Assembly (NCBI GenBank): GCA_021772735.1
Contig: JAJFLK010000051.1
Location: 1-11,596, forward strand
From: Candidatus Sumerlaeota bacterium
GTDB lineage: Bacteria; Sumerlaeota; Sumerlaeia; MVZB01; JAJFLK01
Length of the DNA stretch: 11,596 nt
Direction of reading: 5' to 3'
A program made the translations under genes and the position numbers. The notes beneath the pieces are model-generated. The model did no database searches, was not told where the DNA came from, and saw only the letters and a program-made list of their open reading frames with translations. This document shows positions 1-6,897 of this stretch, in pieces (within the stretch, counting starts at the first letter, position 1; every line of letters begins with the position of its first letter).

Positions 1-860
1 AGGGCAACCCCTGGGGCGTCTCGGCCGGCACGCGGGGCGATTGGACCGAGAAGGCCGAGGTCAAGGTGCTTGACGAAGGCGAGGAGACGCCGCTGCTCTA
101 CTGGGTGGGTTGCGCCGGGACGTGCGATTCGCGCGCGCAGCAGACCCGCGATTCGATGATCGATATCTTGAATGCTGCTGGCGTGGATTACGCAGTGCTG
201 GGCCATGCCGAGTCATGCACGGGCGATCCGGCGCGGCGAATCGGGAATGAATATCTGTATCAGATGATCGCCGAGCAGAACATCGAGACGCTCAAGGGAC
301 ACAAGATAAAGAAGATCATGACGCAGTGTCCGCATTGCTTCAACACGCTGAAAAACGAGTACCCGGATTTCGGCGGCGACTTTGATGTTGTCCATCACAC
401 CGAACTCATCGACGACCTGATCGGCGAAGGCAAACTCAAGTTCAAACGCGGCGCGAAAGAGAAGGTCACGTTCCACGACCCCTGCTACCTGGGCCGCATG
501 AACAATAAGTACGACGAGCCGCGCAACGTGATCGAGCACCTGCCCGGAGCCGAACGCGTCGAGATGGAGCGAAGCGAAGAGCGTTCATTCTGTTGCGGCG
601 CGGGCGGCGGCCGGATGTTTATGGAAGAGACGATCGGCACGCAGATCAACACCGAGCGCTCACGCGAGGCGATCGCGACCGGCGCCGATACGATTGCAGT
701 CGGCTGCCCGTTCTGCATGACGATGATGAGCGATGGCGTAAAAAACAACGGAGCCGAGGAGTCGGTCAAGGTCAAAGACATCGCTGAACTGGTCGCCGAG
801 GCGCTCGTCAAAAAAGAGCCTGCGACCGCGCAGACCGAAGCCACCCCGACCGAACAATGA
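1..860 (+). CDS. CCG-domain iron-sulfur oxidoreductase, C-terminal part (5' end outside window)
   Basis: This is the C-terminal 285 residues of a heterodisulfide-reductase-related Fe-S protein. The frame is open from base 3 and ends at TGA 858-860. GTG 66 is in frame, but conserved-looking sequence (GNPWG) precedes it, so the gene begins upstream of the window. Two cysteine-rich CCG domains are visible. Numbering from base 3, the second is canonical: C161, C197-C198, and CPFC 235-238, spaced CX35CCX36CXXC. The first is C37, then S71-C72, then CPHC 109-112, so the first Cys of its CC pair is Ser. Such domains bind noncubane or cubane Fe-S clusters in HdrB/HdrD-like proteins. Full-length relatives often carry an N-terminal membrane heme-b (NarI-like) domain and a 2x[4Fe-4S] ferredoxin domain, and pass electrons from ETF/acyl-CoA oxidation to menaquinone. 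That role is inferred, because the N-terminal half is not seen. The tail after about residue 270 is Glu/Thr/Ala-rich and looks disordered. Confidence 0.88.
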   Translation, partial: GNPWGVSAGTRGDWTEKAEVKVLDEGEETPLLYWVGCAGTCDSRAQQTRDSMIDILNAAGVDYAVLGHAESCTGDPARRIGNEYLYQMIAEQNIETLKGHKIKKIMTQCPHCFNTLKNEYPDFGGDFDVVHHTELIDDLIGEGKLKFKRGAKEKVTFHDPCYLGRMNNKYDEPRNVIEHLPGAERVEMERSEERSFCCGAGGGRMFMEETIGTQINTERSREAIATGADTIAVGCPFCMTMMSDGVKNNGAEESVKVKDIAELVAEALVKKEPATAQTEATPTEQ

Positions 861-861
861 G

Positions 862-905
862 GGATGGTAAGATCGAGACTGCACGGGCCGATCAAGATTC
901 CATCC
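862..905 (+). other. Two-helix inverted repeat just after the Fe-S gene
   Basis: GGATGG (862-867) can pair with CCATCC (900-905). Nested inside, GATCG (871-875) can pair with CGATC (889-893), leaving a 13-base loop. It begins 2 bases after the stop codon of the Fe-S gene. No T-tract follows, so it is not a classical intrinsic terminator. It might stabilise the 3' end of the mRNA or be chance. Confidence 0.3.
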
Positions 906-908
906 GAC

Positions 909-938
909 TTGAGACCCCGGCGCGAATTCGGGTATGCG
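909..938 (+). promoter_or_regulatory. Weak sigma70-like promoter candidate before the hydrolase pair
   Basis: TTGAGA (909-914, 5 of 6 to the -35 consensus) lies 18 bases before TATGCG (933-938, 3 of 6 to the -10 consensus), in the 147-base gap upstream of the first alpha/beta hydrolase. The -10 match is poor, and the hydrolases could instead be read through from upstream. Confidence 0.22.
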
Positions 939-1007
939 GACCGGCGCTGCAGACGCCCGCGAAACCCAGCCGCAATGATGCCGCCGGGCCGGACATGACG
1001 ACAACCC

Positions 1008-1928
1008 ATGCAAACTGAAAACAGTGAGACCGAACGGACGCTTGAGATCGTCCCAGCGGGAGATGCCCCGGAAGCGTGGTCGCCGCCACAGGTCGAACCG
1101 ATCGACCACACGTTCGAGGGCGAAGATGGTGTGGTTCTGCATTATCTCGAATGGCCCGGCCCCGCCGACGCGCCCGTCTTACTGATGGTTCATGGCCGGC
1201 GGGCCCACGCGCACTGGTTCGATCCGGTCGTCGAACCGCTTCGTGGTCGTTACAGGTGCATGGCCCTGGATCTGCGCGGCCACGGCGATAGCGGCGCGGC
1301 CGGCGGCGGGACGTTCGCTCTGTACACGGCAGATTTCGCCCGCTGGATGGATCTGTTTGAGGGCCAGCGCGTGGGCATCCTGGCCCATTCGATGGCCGGA
1401 AGGATTGCGCTGCTCTGTCATACGCGGCATGGCGTGAGGCCGGAGATTCTCGTCCTGGCCGATACCCCGATCCGCAGCTTCCCGCACCATCTGCGGCCCG
1501 AAAAGCGTTTTCGCCCCAAGTTTTATCCCGATCTGGAAACGGCTATCAGTCGCTTCCGCGTCATGCCCGGCGGATGCGTCGGCAGCCGCGACCTGCTCGA
1601 TTACATCGCGCGCAAGTCTCTGAAACAGGTCGAGGACGGATCGTGGACCTGGCGGTTCGACGAGGAAGGAAGCAGCCGACCCTTCGGCGAGGATTTCCCG
1701 CAGCTCGAAGACCTCGGAGTTGAGCAGATCAAATGCCCCACACTGGTGATCTATGGCAGCGAATCCGTGCTGTTCAACCGAGACGAGGCGATCATGATGG
1801 GAGAACTCCTGGAACGGCCCACACTGGTCGAACTCGAGGACGCGCATCATCACCTCATGTTCGATCGCCCGCTGGCCTTCGGCGATCAGCTGCTGAAATT
1901 TTATGAAGCCCATGAATTTGCAGGATAA
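1008..1928 (+). CDS. Alpha/beta-fold hydrolase (first of a tandem pair)
   Basis: A 306-residue cytoplasmic alpha/beta hydrolase with no signal peptide. Visible family landmarks are the oxyanion-hole strand MVHGRRAHAHWFD (60-72), DLRGHGDSG (88-96), the nucleophile elbow LAHSMAG with Ser128, and a C-terminal AHHHLMFDRP with the catalytic His at one of 280-282. At the usual acid position after strand 7 the sequence is YGSES (249-253), which has Ser where the family usually has Asp. An Asp at the end of strand 6 (LADTP, Asp152) could serve instead, as in hydrolases that place the acid after strand 6. The substrate cannot be told; esterase, C-C hydrolase and dehalogenase are all open. ATG 1008 is used because an in-frame stop (996-998) lies just upstream; no clear ribosome binding site is seen. 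Its paralogue follows after 3 bases. The first 30 or so residues are a polar extension. Confidence 0.88.
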   Translation: MQTENSETERTLEIVPAGDAPEAWSPPQVEPIDHTFEGEDGVVLHYLEWPGPADAPVLLMVHGRRAHAHWFDPVVEPLRGRYRCMALDLRGHGDSGAAGGGTFALYTADFARWMDLFEGQRVGILAHSMAGRIALLCHTRHGVRPEILVLADTPIRSFPHHLRPEKRFRPKFYPDLETAISRFRVMPGGCVGSRDLLDYIARKSLKQVEDGSWTWRFDEEGSSRPFGEDFPQLEDLGVEQIKCPTLVIYGSESVLFNRDEAIMMGELLERPTLVELEDAHHHLMFDRPLAFGDQLLKFYEAHEFAG

Positions 1929-1929
1929 G
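1922..1929 (+). promoter_or_regulatory. Ribosome binding site overlapping the upstream stop codon
   Basis: AGGATAAG contains an AGGA core and overlaps the TAA (1926-1928) of the first hydrolase. It lies just before the GTG start at 1932. It supports that GTG over later starts and indicates translational coupling of the two paralogues. Confidence 0.5.
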
Positions 1930-1931
1930 AC

Positions 1932-2864
1932 GTGACCCCAAACCCCAAACCCGATAACAAAACTCAGCCCCAGACCCATCCCGCTCCCGTGCAGGCGCCG
2001 ATCAATCCCGAGCCCTGGACGCAGCCGGACCGAGAGCCCGAATCCGTGTGGTTCACGGCAGAAGACGGCAAACGGATTCATTGCCTGCGCTGGCCGGGAG
2101 AGCCCGGTGCGGACGTTGTCTGCCTGGTCCACGGCCGCTCGGCGCACGCGAACTGGTTCGATCCCGTCGCCGCCGGGTTGAGCCCGCGTTACGAGTGCGT
2201 CTCGATCGACCTGAGGGGCCATGGCGAGACGCGCGCCGAGGGCAAGGTCACGGCCGAGCGCACGGCCCGGGATATCGGCCAGTTCGTCAAGTCCTTCAGC
2301 GCCGGACCCGCAATCCTCGTCGCTCACTCGTTCGCGGGCATCCAGGCGCTGCTGGGCCTGGACCGAGGCTGGATCGATTGCGACCTGTTCGTCATCGCCG
2401 ATACGGTCGTCCACTGGGATCCGGGCAAGTTTAAGCCGGATACGAATTTCCTCAAACGCCGGACATATGCGACGCTTGATGAAGCCATCGGGCGCTTCCG
2501 TTTCCTCCCGCCCGGGAGTTCCGCGCATCCGACGATGACCCGCCATATGGCCGAACAATCTTTGCGCCGGCTTGAGGATGGATCGTGGACATGGAAGTTC
2601 GACCTAGAGGCGATGACCATGCCCGAAGACCTTCACCTCCTGGACGGCCACAAGTTGAACCTTGAGGGCATCGGAGCGCCGACGCTCGTCATCCACGGCG
2701 AGCACAGCCTGGCCGTAAACGCGGAGGAAGCAGCGCGCATCGCCGGTCGAATCCCCGGGGCCCGCAGTGTCACAATCCCCGAAGCCTATCACCACTTGAT
2801 GTTCGATCGTCCCCGGCAATTCAACGAGGCGCTGATCGACTTTTTCAAATCTAATGGACACTGA
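1932..2864 (+). CDS. Alpha/beta-fold hydrolase (second of a tandem pair)
   Basis: A 310-residue paralogue of the preceding gene, started at GTG 1932 with a ribosome binding site inside the upstream stop. The first 35 or so residues are Pro/Gln/Asn-rich and probably disordered. Landmarks are LVHGRSAHANWFDPV (65-79), DLRGHGET (93-100), the nucleophile elbow VAHSFAG with Ser133, and YHHLMFDRP with His287 or 288. The position of the usual post-strand-7 acid reads HGEHS (255-259), again Ser in place of Asp, and Asp157 (IADTV) sits after strand 6. Blocks shared with the first copy include the HGRxAHAxWFDPV strand, the cap-region EDGSWTWxFD and HHLMFDRP, so the pair arose by duplication. N-terminal tails and caps differ, suggesting that substrate preference has diverged. 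No signal peptide is seen. The reaction is unknown. Confidence 0.88.
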   Translation: MTPNPKPDNKTQPQTHPAPVQAPINPEPWTQPDREPESVWFTAEDGKRIHCLRWPGEPGADVVCLVHGRSAHANWFDPVAAGLSPRYECVSIDLRGHGETRAEGKVTAERTARDIGQFVKSFSAGPAILVAHSFAGIQALLGLDRGWIDCDLFVIADTVVHWDPGKFKPDTNFLKRRTYATLDEAIGRFRFLPPGSSAHPTMTRHMAEQSLRRLEDGSWTWKFDLEAMTMPEDLHLLDGHKLNLEGIGAPTLVIHGEHSLAVNAEEAARIAGRIPGARSVTIPEAYHHLMFDRPRQFNEALIDFFKSNGH

Positions 2865-2893
2865 TAGTCTATCGGTCGACCATTGGTTTTGAG

Positions 2894-3178
2894 ATGAACA
2901 CTCCTGAAAAAAGTCCATGGAATGATTTCGAAACCGAAGGCAAGGCTCATCCGGAGCAAGCCCTCAAGAAGGGCGGATTGGGCACGTTTTTCATGCTGAT
3001 CGCGCTGTTTGGCGCTGGGGGAGCTATTGCCGGTCTCCTCTTCGCATACATGAGCTATGATGTTGACTTGGAGGACAAAGTTTACTTATTTGGGTTTAAG
3101 GTCGTGCCAATAGTGGGCGCCCTGATCGGCGTCGGAGCGGCCATCTATTACTGGTTTACCAGCATCAAGAAATCGTGA
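2894..3178 (+). CDS. Small two-helix membrane protein, unknown function
   Basis: A 94-residue protein not recognised as a named family. Residues 1-28 are polar and charged. Two hydrophobic segments follow, at about 30-53 (FFMLIALFGAGG and on) and about 64-88 (VVPIVGALIGVGAAIYYWF), joined by a short acidic loop (DVDLED). The C-terminus is lysine-rich (SIKKS), so both ends are predicted cytoplasmic. Glycine-rich helices suggest tight helix packing. It starts 29 bases after the second hydrolase and ends 15 bases before the kinase gene, so it probably shares their transcript. Its codons are visibly more AT-rich than those of its neighbours. The start ATG 2894 has only a weak purine-rich leader. 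Confidence 0.65.
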   Translation: MNTPEKSPWNDFETEGKAHPEQALKKGGLGTFFMLIALFGAGGAIAGLLFAYMSYDVDLEDKVYLFGFKVVPIVGALIGVGAAIYYWFTSIKKS

Positions 3179-3193
3179 TGATACGCGCCCGCG

Positions 3194-5416
3194 ATGTCGA
3201 AAAGTATCCGTATGGGGGTATTCGGCAACAGATCATCGCTCGGGCGTAAACTTGTGCAGGCAGGGGCCATCAACTCCGAGCAGCTCGATCAGGCTCGCCA
3301 CGCGGCCGGCAGTTTTGGCGGGTTGATCGGCTCGCATCTGGTTCGCCTCGGATTTATCGATGAAGACCGATTGGTCGAATATTTGGCAGAACTCTACGAC
3401 CTGCCGGTCGTCGGCCCCGAAGCCCTCATTCTTGACCATCTGACGATGGCGCTCGTTCCACCGGAGCTGCTCGAAGACAATTCGATATTCCCCACGCGCA
3501 AGACGGGCCGAACGCTCTCGCTGGCTGTCGCCGATCCAAGCGATCAGGCGCTCGTCAAGCGGGTCGAGAAGGCTACCGGACTCAAGGTGCGTCCGGTGAT
3601 CGCCGCGCCTTCGGCCATCGCTCAGGCCAATGTCCATCGCGAGACTCTCGCCTACCTTCAAAGCCAGGGCGGCGGGGAGACCAACGCCTTCGTCTCGCTT
3701 TTCGCGACGATGCGCGATTACGAGTTCCGACGCATCATTGCCAAAGGCGGGTTCGGGACGGTGTTCGAATTCCACCAGAGTTCTTTAGACCGGCCCGTGG
3801 CGATCAAGGTTCTCGCGGCCGAATGGAACCCCGTCGAGGAGGTCGCCGCACGATTCACCCAGGAGGGCCGCATCATCGCGGGCCTGGATCATCCCAATAT
3901 CGTCAAAGTTTACGAGCAGGGCGAGCACACAGGATTTCGCTACATCATCATGGAGTTCTTCGAGGGTACGCCGCTCGAAGAGGCCATGCGCGGCCGGAAC
4001 CTGATCCAGAAGCTGACGTGCCTTCGCGGCGCGTCTTCCGCGCTCGGTTACGCGCACTCGTGCGGGATCATTCATCGGGATGTCAAACCGTCCAATATTC
4101 TCGTCAATGAGCAGGGGCAGGTCAAACTGTTGGACTTCGGGATCGCGCGCGACGAGGGCACGGCCGACGCGGATAAGTTGACGCAGGCTCAACTTGTGCT
4201 CGGCACGCCGCAGTATATGGCGCCCGAGCTACACCACGGGGCGAACCGCGCCTCCCCCGCCTCGGACATCTACGCCTTCGGCGTGATGGCATACGAGGTC
4301 ATCACCGAGAAGAAGTGCCGCACAGGCGAGCTGGTTCATCCATGCATGATCGAGCCGAAATTGCCCCGGACGTTCGGGGACATGACACTGCGGTGCTTGA
4401 ATTCGGATCCCTCAAAGAGGCCACCGACGTTCTCTGTCGTGAGCCAGGTCGTTCAAAGATCGCTCGATCTGCTTCTGATCGGCGGCGGGGGCGCTTCAAG
4501 CACCCCGAGCCCCAGAGGCACCGGGGTGCAGAAGGCAAAGAAAGGGAGAAGCCCGGGCGGACCGAAGACGCCGGTGTCCGGGGCGATCGATTCGAAATAC
4601 GATTTCGTCGAGTCTCTGCGTGAGGATGACGCCACGCGCACCATGGTCGCCCACCACAAAGATCTGGGACGCAAGGTCGTCATCAAGCTGGTCAAGAAAC
4701 GGATGCTCCCCGAGCGACTCGCCGCCATCATGGCCGCCCAGAGCGACGCGATCGGAGAGATCTACGGAGCGGGAGACCGCCAGGGAACCGTCGTTCTTAT
4801 TCGCGAGCACTTCGAAGGCGGATCGCTCGCCGAGAAAATGTCCGAACCCATGGCGACCGCGCAGATCGTTCAGGTTCTCTATGGCGTGGTCGCCGGACTG
4901 CGCGAGGCCAAGCGCCATAATCTGGCGCATCGCCATCTGCATCCCGGCAACGTGCTCTTCACGGCAAGCAATGTCGTCAAGGTGGTTGACTTCGGGTTGC
5001 TAACGAATACAAACGGCGATTACGACCACTATCGCGAGACCAGTCGCGCCCGGGGAACGATGTATGGAGATCGGTTCGCGCTGGGGGCGATGGCCTTCGA
5101 AATGATCGCGGCGACCCGTTTCGATCCTCGACGGCCTCTCGAAGAAACTTACGCGAAGCTGACATCTGTCAGATCAATCCACCCATTATTGAAATATTTT
5201 CTCGGGCGATTGTTGCAGGTCAAACGCGGGCAATCGGCATACGGCGATTACGAAGACATGCTTCAAGACCTGGCGCGGATCAGAAACCGTTTTCAATCAG
5301 AGGCCGCCGAGGCTGAGCCAACCACCGCAATGAGGGCGCCGGGCGGCGGCGAGCGGACGCTCATCGGCCGAGCGCTGAGCAAACTGGCCAACCTGACGAC
5401 GATCGCCCGGTCTTGA
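3194..5416 (+). CDS. MshEN/GspE-N domain - Ser/Thr kinase - pseudokinase fusion protein
   Basis: A 740-residue soluble regulator with no transmembrane helix. Residues about 13-150 match the MshEN/GspE N-terminal domain of type II secretion and type IV pilus ATPases: two LG-x-L-x3-G-x-I-x4-L repeats (16-36 and 44-68), then the ADPSD (113-117) region typical of GspE_N. Residues about 176-425 are a full Hanks kinase: glycine loop AKGGFGTV (183-190), Lys205 (VAIK), Glu224, HRDVKPSN (294-301), DFG (314-316), APE (343-345), Asp358 and Arg409. A Gly/Ser/Pro/Lys-rich linker (430-465) leads to a second kinase fold (about 469-700). That fold keeps Lys498 and DFG (599-601) but has no glycine loop, reads HRHLHPGN (579-586) where the catalytic Asp should be, and has no APE. 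It is therefore a probable pseudokinase. The tail after 700 is disordered. ATG 3194 is chosen because it leaves a complete MshEN domain; the ribosome binding site is weak. It is tail to tail with pilT. Confidence 0.9.
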   Translation: MSKSIRMGVFGNRSSLGRKLVQAGAINSEQLDQARHAAGSFGGLIGSHLVRLGFIDEDRLVEYLAELYDLPVVGPEALILDHLTMALVPPELLEDNSIFPTRKTGRTLSLAVADPSDQALVKRVEKATGLKVRPVIAAPSAIAQANVHRETLAYLQSQGGGETNAFVSLFATMRDYEFRRIIAKGGFGTVFEFHQSSLDRPVAIKVLAAEWNPVEEVAARFTQEGRIIAGLDHPNIVKVYEQGEHTGFRYIIMEFFEGTPLEEAMRGRNLIQKLTCLRGASSALGYAHSCGIIHRDVKPSNILVNEQGQVKLLDFGIARDEGTADADKLTQAQLVLGTPQYMAPELHHGANRASPASDIYAFGVMAYEVITEKKCRTGELVHPCMIEPKLPRTFGDMTLRCLNSDPSKRPPTFSVVSQVVQRSLDLLLIGGGGASSTPSPRGTGVQKAKKGRSPGGPKTPVSGAIDSKYDFVESLREDDATRTMVAHHKDLGRKVVIKLVKKRMLPERLAAIMAAQSDAIGEIYGAGDRQGTVVLIREHFEGGSLAEKMSEPMATAQIVQVLYGVVAGLREAKRHNLAHRHLHPGNVLFTASNVVKVVDFGLLTNTNGDYDHYRETSRARGTMYGDRFALGAMAFEMIAATRFDPRRPLEETYAKLTSVRSIHPLLKYFLGRLLQVKRGQSAYGDYEDMLQDLARIRNRFQSEAAEAEPTTAMRAPGGGERTLIGRALSKLANLTTIARS

Positions 5417-5434
5417 TCGACATAAAGAAGATAA

Positions 5435-5463
5435 CCGGGCCCGAACATGAAGTTCGGACCCGG
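5435..5463. terminator. Hairpin between convergent kinase and pilT genes
   Basis: CCGGGCCCGAAC (5435-5446) pairs with GTTCGGACCCGG (5452-5463) with one mismatch, leaving a 5-base loop. It lies 19 bases after the kinase stop and 41 bases past the pilT stop. On the minus strand the stem is followed by a T-rich run (TTATCTTCTTTATG), a fair intrinsic terminator for pilT. On the plus strand the T-rich run is further away (around 5470-5490), so termination of the kinase transcript is less certain. Confidence 0.65.
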
Positions 5464-5503
5464 CAAGTAAATTCAAGTTCTTTTGTCGGTTTTGACGCCG
5501 CGA

Positions 5504-6661
5504 CTAACCGACATCGCTCTTGTCCATCACGCGCTTCATTTCTTCAGGCTTGATGGCATTGTGAAGGGCCACTTCCTTCGTAATACGGCGGGCTTTATAG
5601 AGCTCGAAAACGGCCCGATCCATGGTCTGCATGCCGAGCCGGCCCGAGGCCTCCATCGTCGTGTGGACCTGGTGGGTCTGAGCTTCACGAATCTGATTCC
5701 GGATGGCGTCGGTCGCGATCATCATCTCCAGCGCGACGGCACGCCCGCCGCCGATCGTCGGCAGAAGCTTCTGGCATAGGATGCCTTCGATGATGCCGGC
5801 GAGCTGGATACGAACCTGCTCCTGCTGATGGGCGGGAAAGACATCGATGATACGATCGACGGTCTGAACGACATCATTGGTATGCAACGTGGAGAAAACA
5901 AGATGGCCGGTCTCAGCCGCCGTGATGGCCGCGCTCATCGTCTCCAGATCGCGCATTTCGCCGATCAGAATGACATCGGGATCCTGACGTAACGCGTACT
6001 TGAGCGAATCGGAAAAAGAGAAAGTATCCATCTCCAATTCGCGCTGCTCGACCAGAGCCATCTTGTGACTGTGAATGTATTCGATCGGATCCTCGACCGT
6101 GATGATATGGCAGGCGCGTTCTGCGTTGATCAGATCGACGCAGGCCGCCAGCGTCGTGGACTTGCCCGAACCGGTGGGGCCGGTCACGAGGACAAAGCCA
6201 TGAGGCCGACGGCACAAGTATTCAAGGACCTTGGGCGGGAGACGAAGCTCTTTGAAGGTGCGGATTTTGGATTCAATAATACGAAATGCCGCCGCGACCG
6301 TATTGCGCTGGAGGTGAACGTTGACGCGAAAACGATACAGGTTCGCAACCGCAAGCGAGAAATCGAGATCCTTTTTGTCCTCGAACATCTGCTTCTGATG
6401 ATCGTTGAGAACGCCATAGATCAGCCGGCGGGTCTCCTGTCCCGTAAGGACTGGGCCATCGATATCGACCAATACGCCGTCGATACGCAAGACGGCAGGC
6501 CGACCGACAACCAGATGAAGGTCCGAAGCATCGTTATCGACCGACAACTTCAGCAAGTCGGTCATCTGGTATTTATCCGATCCCAAAGGGATCTTCTTGC
6601 CTCCGCCCGGTCCGTCCGAGGTGGGGAAAGCGTCCATCATGCTGACAACTTGACCTGCCAT
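5504..6661 (-). CDS. pilT: Type IV pilus retraction ATPase PilT
   Basis: A 385-residue hexameric secretion-type ATPase that powers pilus retraction at the inner membrane (twitching, surface sensing, DNA uptake). Visible motifs are ASDLHL (45-50) in the N-terminal PAS-like domain, Walker A GPTGSGKST (161-169), Asp box EDPIEY (190-195), Walker B DVILIGEMRD (229-238) with Glu235, His box STLHTND (257-263) and the PilT signature AIRNQIRE (319-326), where the usual AIRNLIRE has Leu changed to Gln. Length is slightly above the usual because of about 30 extra N-terminal residues that are Gly/Asp/Ser-rich. An AGGAG at 6676-6672 (minus strand), 10 bases before ATG 6661, supports this start. No other pilus genes are in the window, so it is an isolated pilT. 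Its only near neighbour past the stop is the convergent kinase, which carries a pilus-ATPase-type N-terminal domain. Confidence 0.95.
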   Translation of the reverse strand: MAGQVVSMMDAFPTSDGPGGGKKIPLGSDKYQMTDLLKLSVDNDASDLHLVVGRPAVLRIDGVLVDIDGPVLTGQETRRLIYGVLNDHQKQMFEDKKDLDFSLAVANLYRFRVNVHLQRNTVAAAFRIIESKIRTFKELRLPPKVLEYLCRRPHGFVLVTGPTGSGKSTTLAACVDLINAERACHIITVEDPIEYIHSHKMALVEQRELEMDTFSFSDSLKYALRQDPDVILIGEMRDLETMSAAITAAETGHLVFSTLHTNDVVQTVDRIIDVFPAHQQEQVRIQLAGIIEGILCQKLLPTIGGGRAVALEMMIATDAIRNQIREAQTHQVHTTMEASGRLGMQTMDRAVFELYKARRITKEVALHNAIKPEEMKRVMDKSDVG

Positions 6662-6671
6662 TCGAGTATCG

Positions 6672-6676
6672 CTCCT
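6672..6676 (-). promoter_or_regulatory. Ribosome binding site of pilT
   Basis: AGGAG on the minus strand (CTCCT on the plus strand), 10 bases before the ATG at 6661. It decides the longer start over the internal Met codons at residues 8, 9 and 33. Confidence 0.6.
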
Positions 6677-6753
6677 GTCTCAAGAAATACGAATCGAGCC
6701 TCCGCGACGGCGCAGGCTCCCCAGTTCTTATCGCCCTCGGCACCCGGCGTCAT

Positions 6754-6793
6754 AAGGGAAATAAGGAAAAAGGAAAAGGGTAAAAGGAAAAAG
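6754..6793. other. Purine-rich tract between the lipid kinase gene and pilT
   Basis: About 40 bases of nearly pure A and G on the plus strand, built from repeated AAGGAAAA-like units (for example AAGGAAAAAGGAAAAGGG). On the coding strand of pilT this is a pyrimidine-rich leader about 90-160 bases before the start codon. It is AT-richer than its surroundings and stands out from the coding DNA. Confidence 0.55.
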
Positions 6794-6807
6794 TGGGCCC
6801 TTGGGCC
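6788..6807 (-). terminator. Possible weak terminator of the glpD-lipid kinase unit
   Basis: Read on the minus strand, GGCCCAAGGGCC (6807-6796) is a short GC-only inverted repeat, followed after three bases by TTTTT (6792-6788). It is about 90 bases past the lipid kinase stop codon. The stem is only 4-5 bp, so termination would be weak and pilT might still be read from upstream. Confidence 0.35.
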
Positions 6808-6827
6808 GGGACGGTTTTGGCGCTCTG

Positions 6828-6854
6828 AATCTGCGAGATCTGCGCAATCTGCGG
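6828..6854. repeat. Three tandem copies of a 9-bp unit, (A/G)ATCTGCGN
   Basis: AATCTGCGA, GATCTGCGC and AATCTGCGG lie head to tail, followed by a partial ATTGAT. The repeat sits in the spacer between the lipid kinase stop and the pilT start, 3' of the kinase on its coding strand. It has no coding frame of its own. It may be a fragment of a dispersed intergenic repeat or a multi-site binding element. Confidence 0.6.
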
Positions 6855-6897
6855 ATTGATCCTCTCTCCACGCCGCCCAGACTTAACCCAAGCCAAA

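Noticed and set aside
1179..2558. A 459-codon open frame on the minus strand across both hydrolase genes
   Set aside because: It lies opposite two genes with clear alpha/beta hydrolase motifs. Its translation shows no recognisable domain and is Arg/Gln/Asp-rich in the way of antisense frames in GC-rich DNA.
6065..6859. A 264-codon plus-strand frame opposite pilT
   Set aside because: It runs antisense through the Walker A region of pilT and ends in the low-complexity spacer; it shows no protein features.
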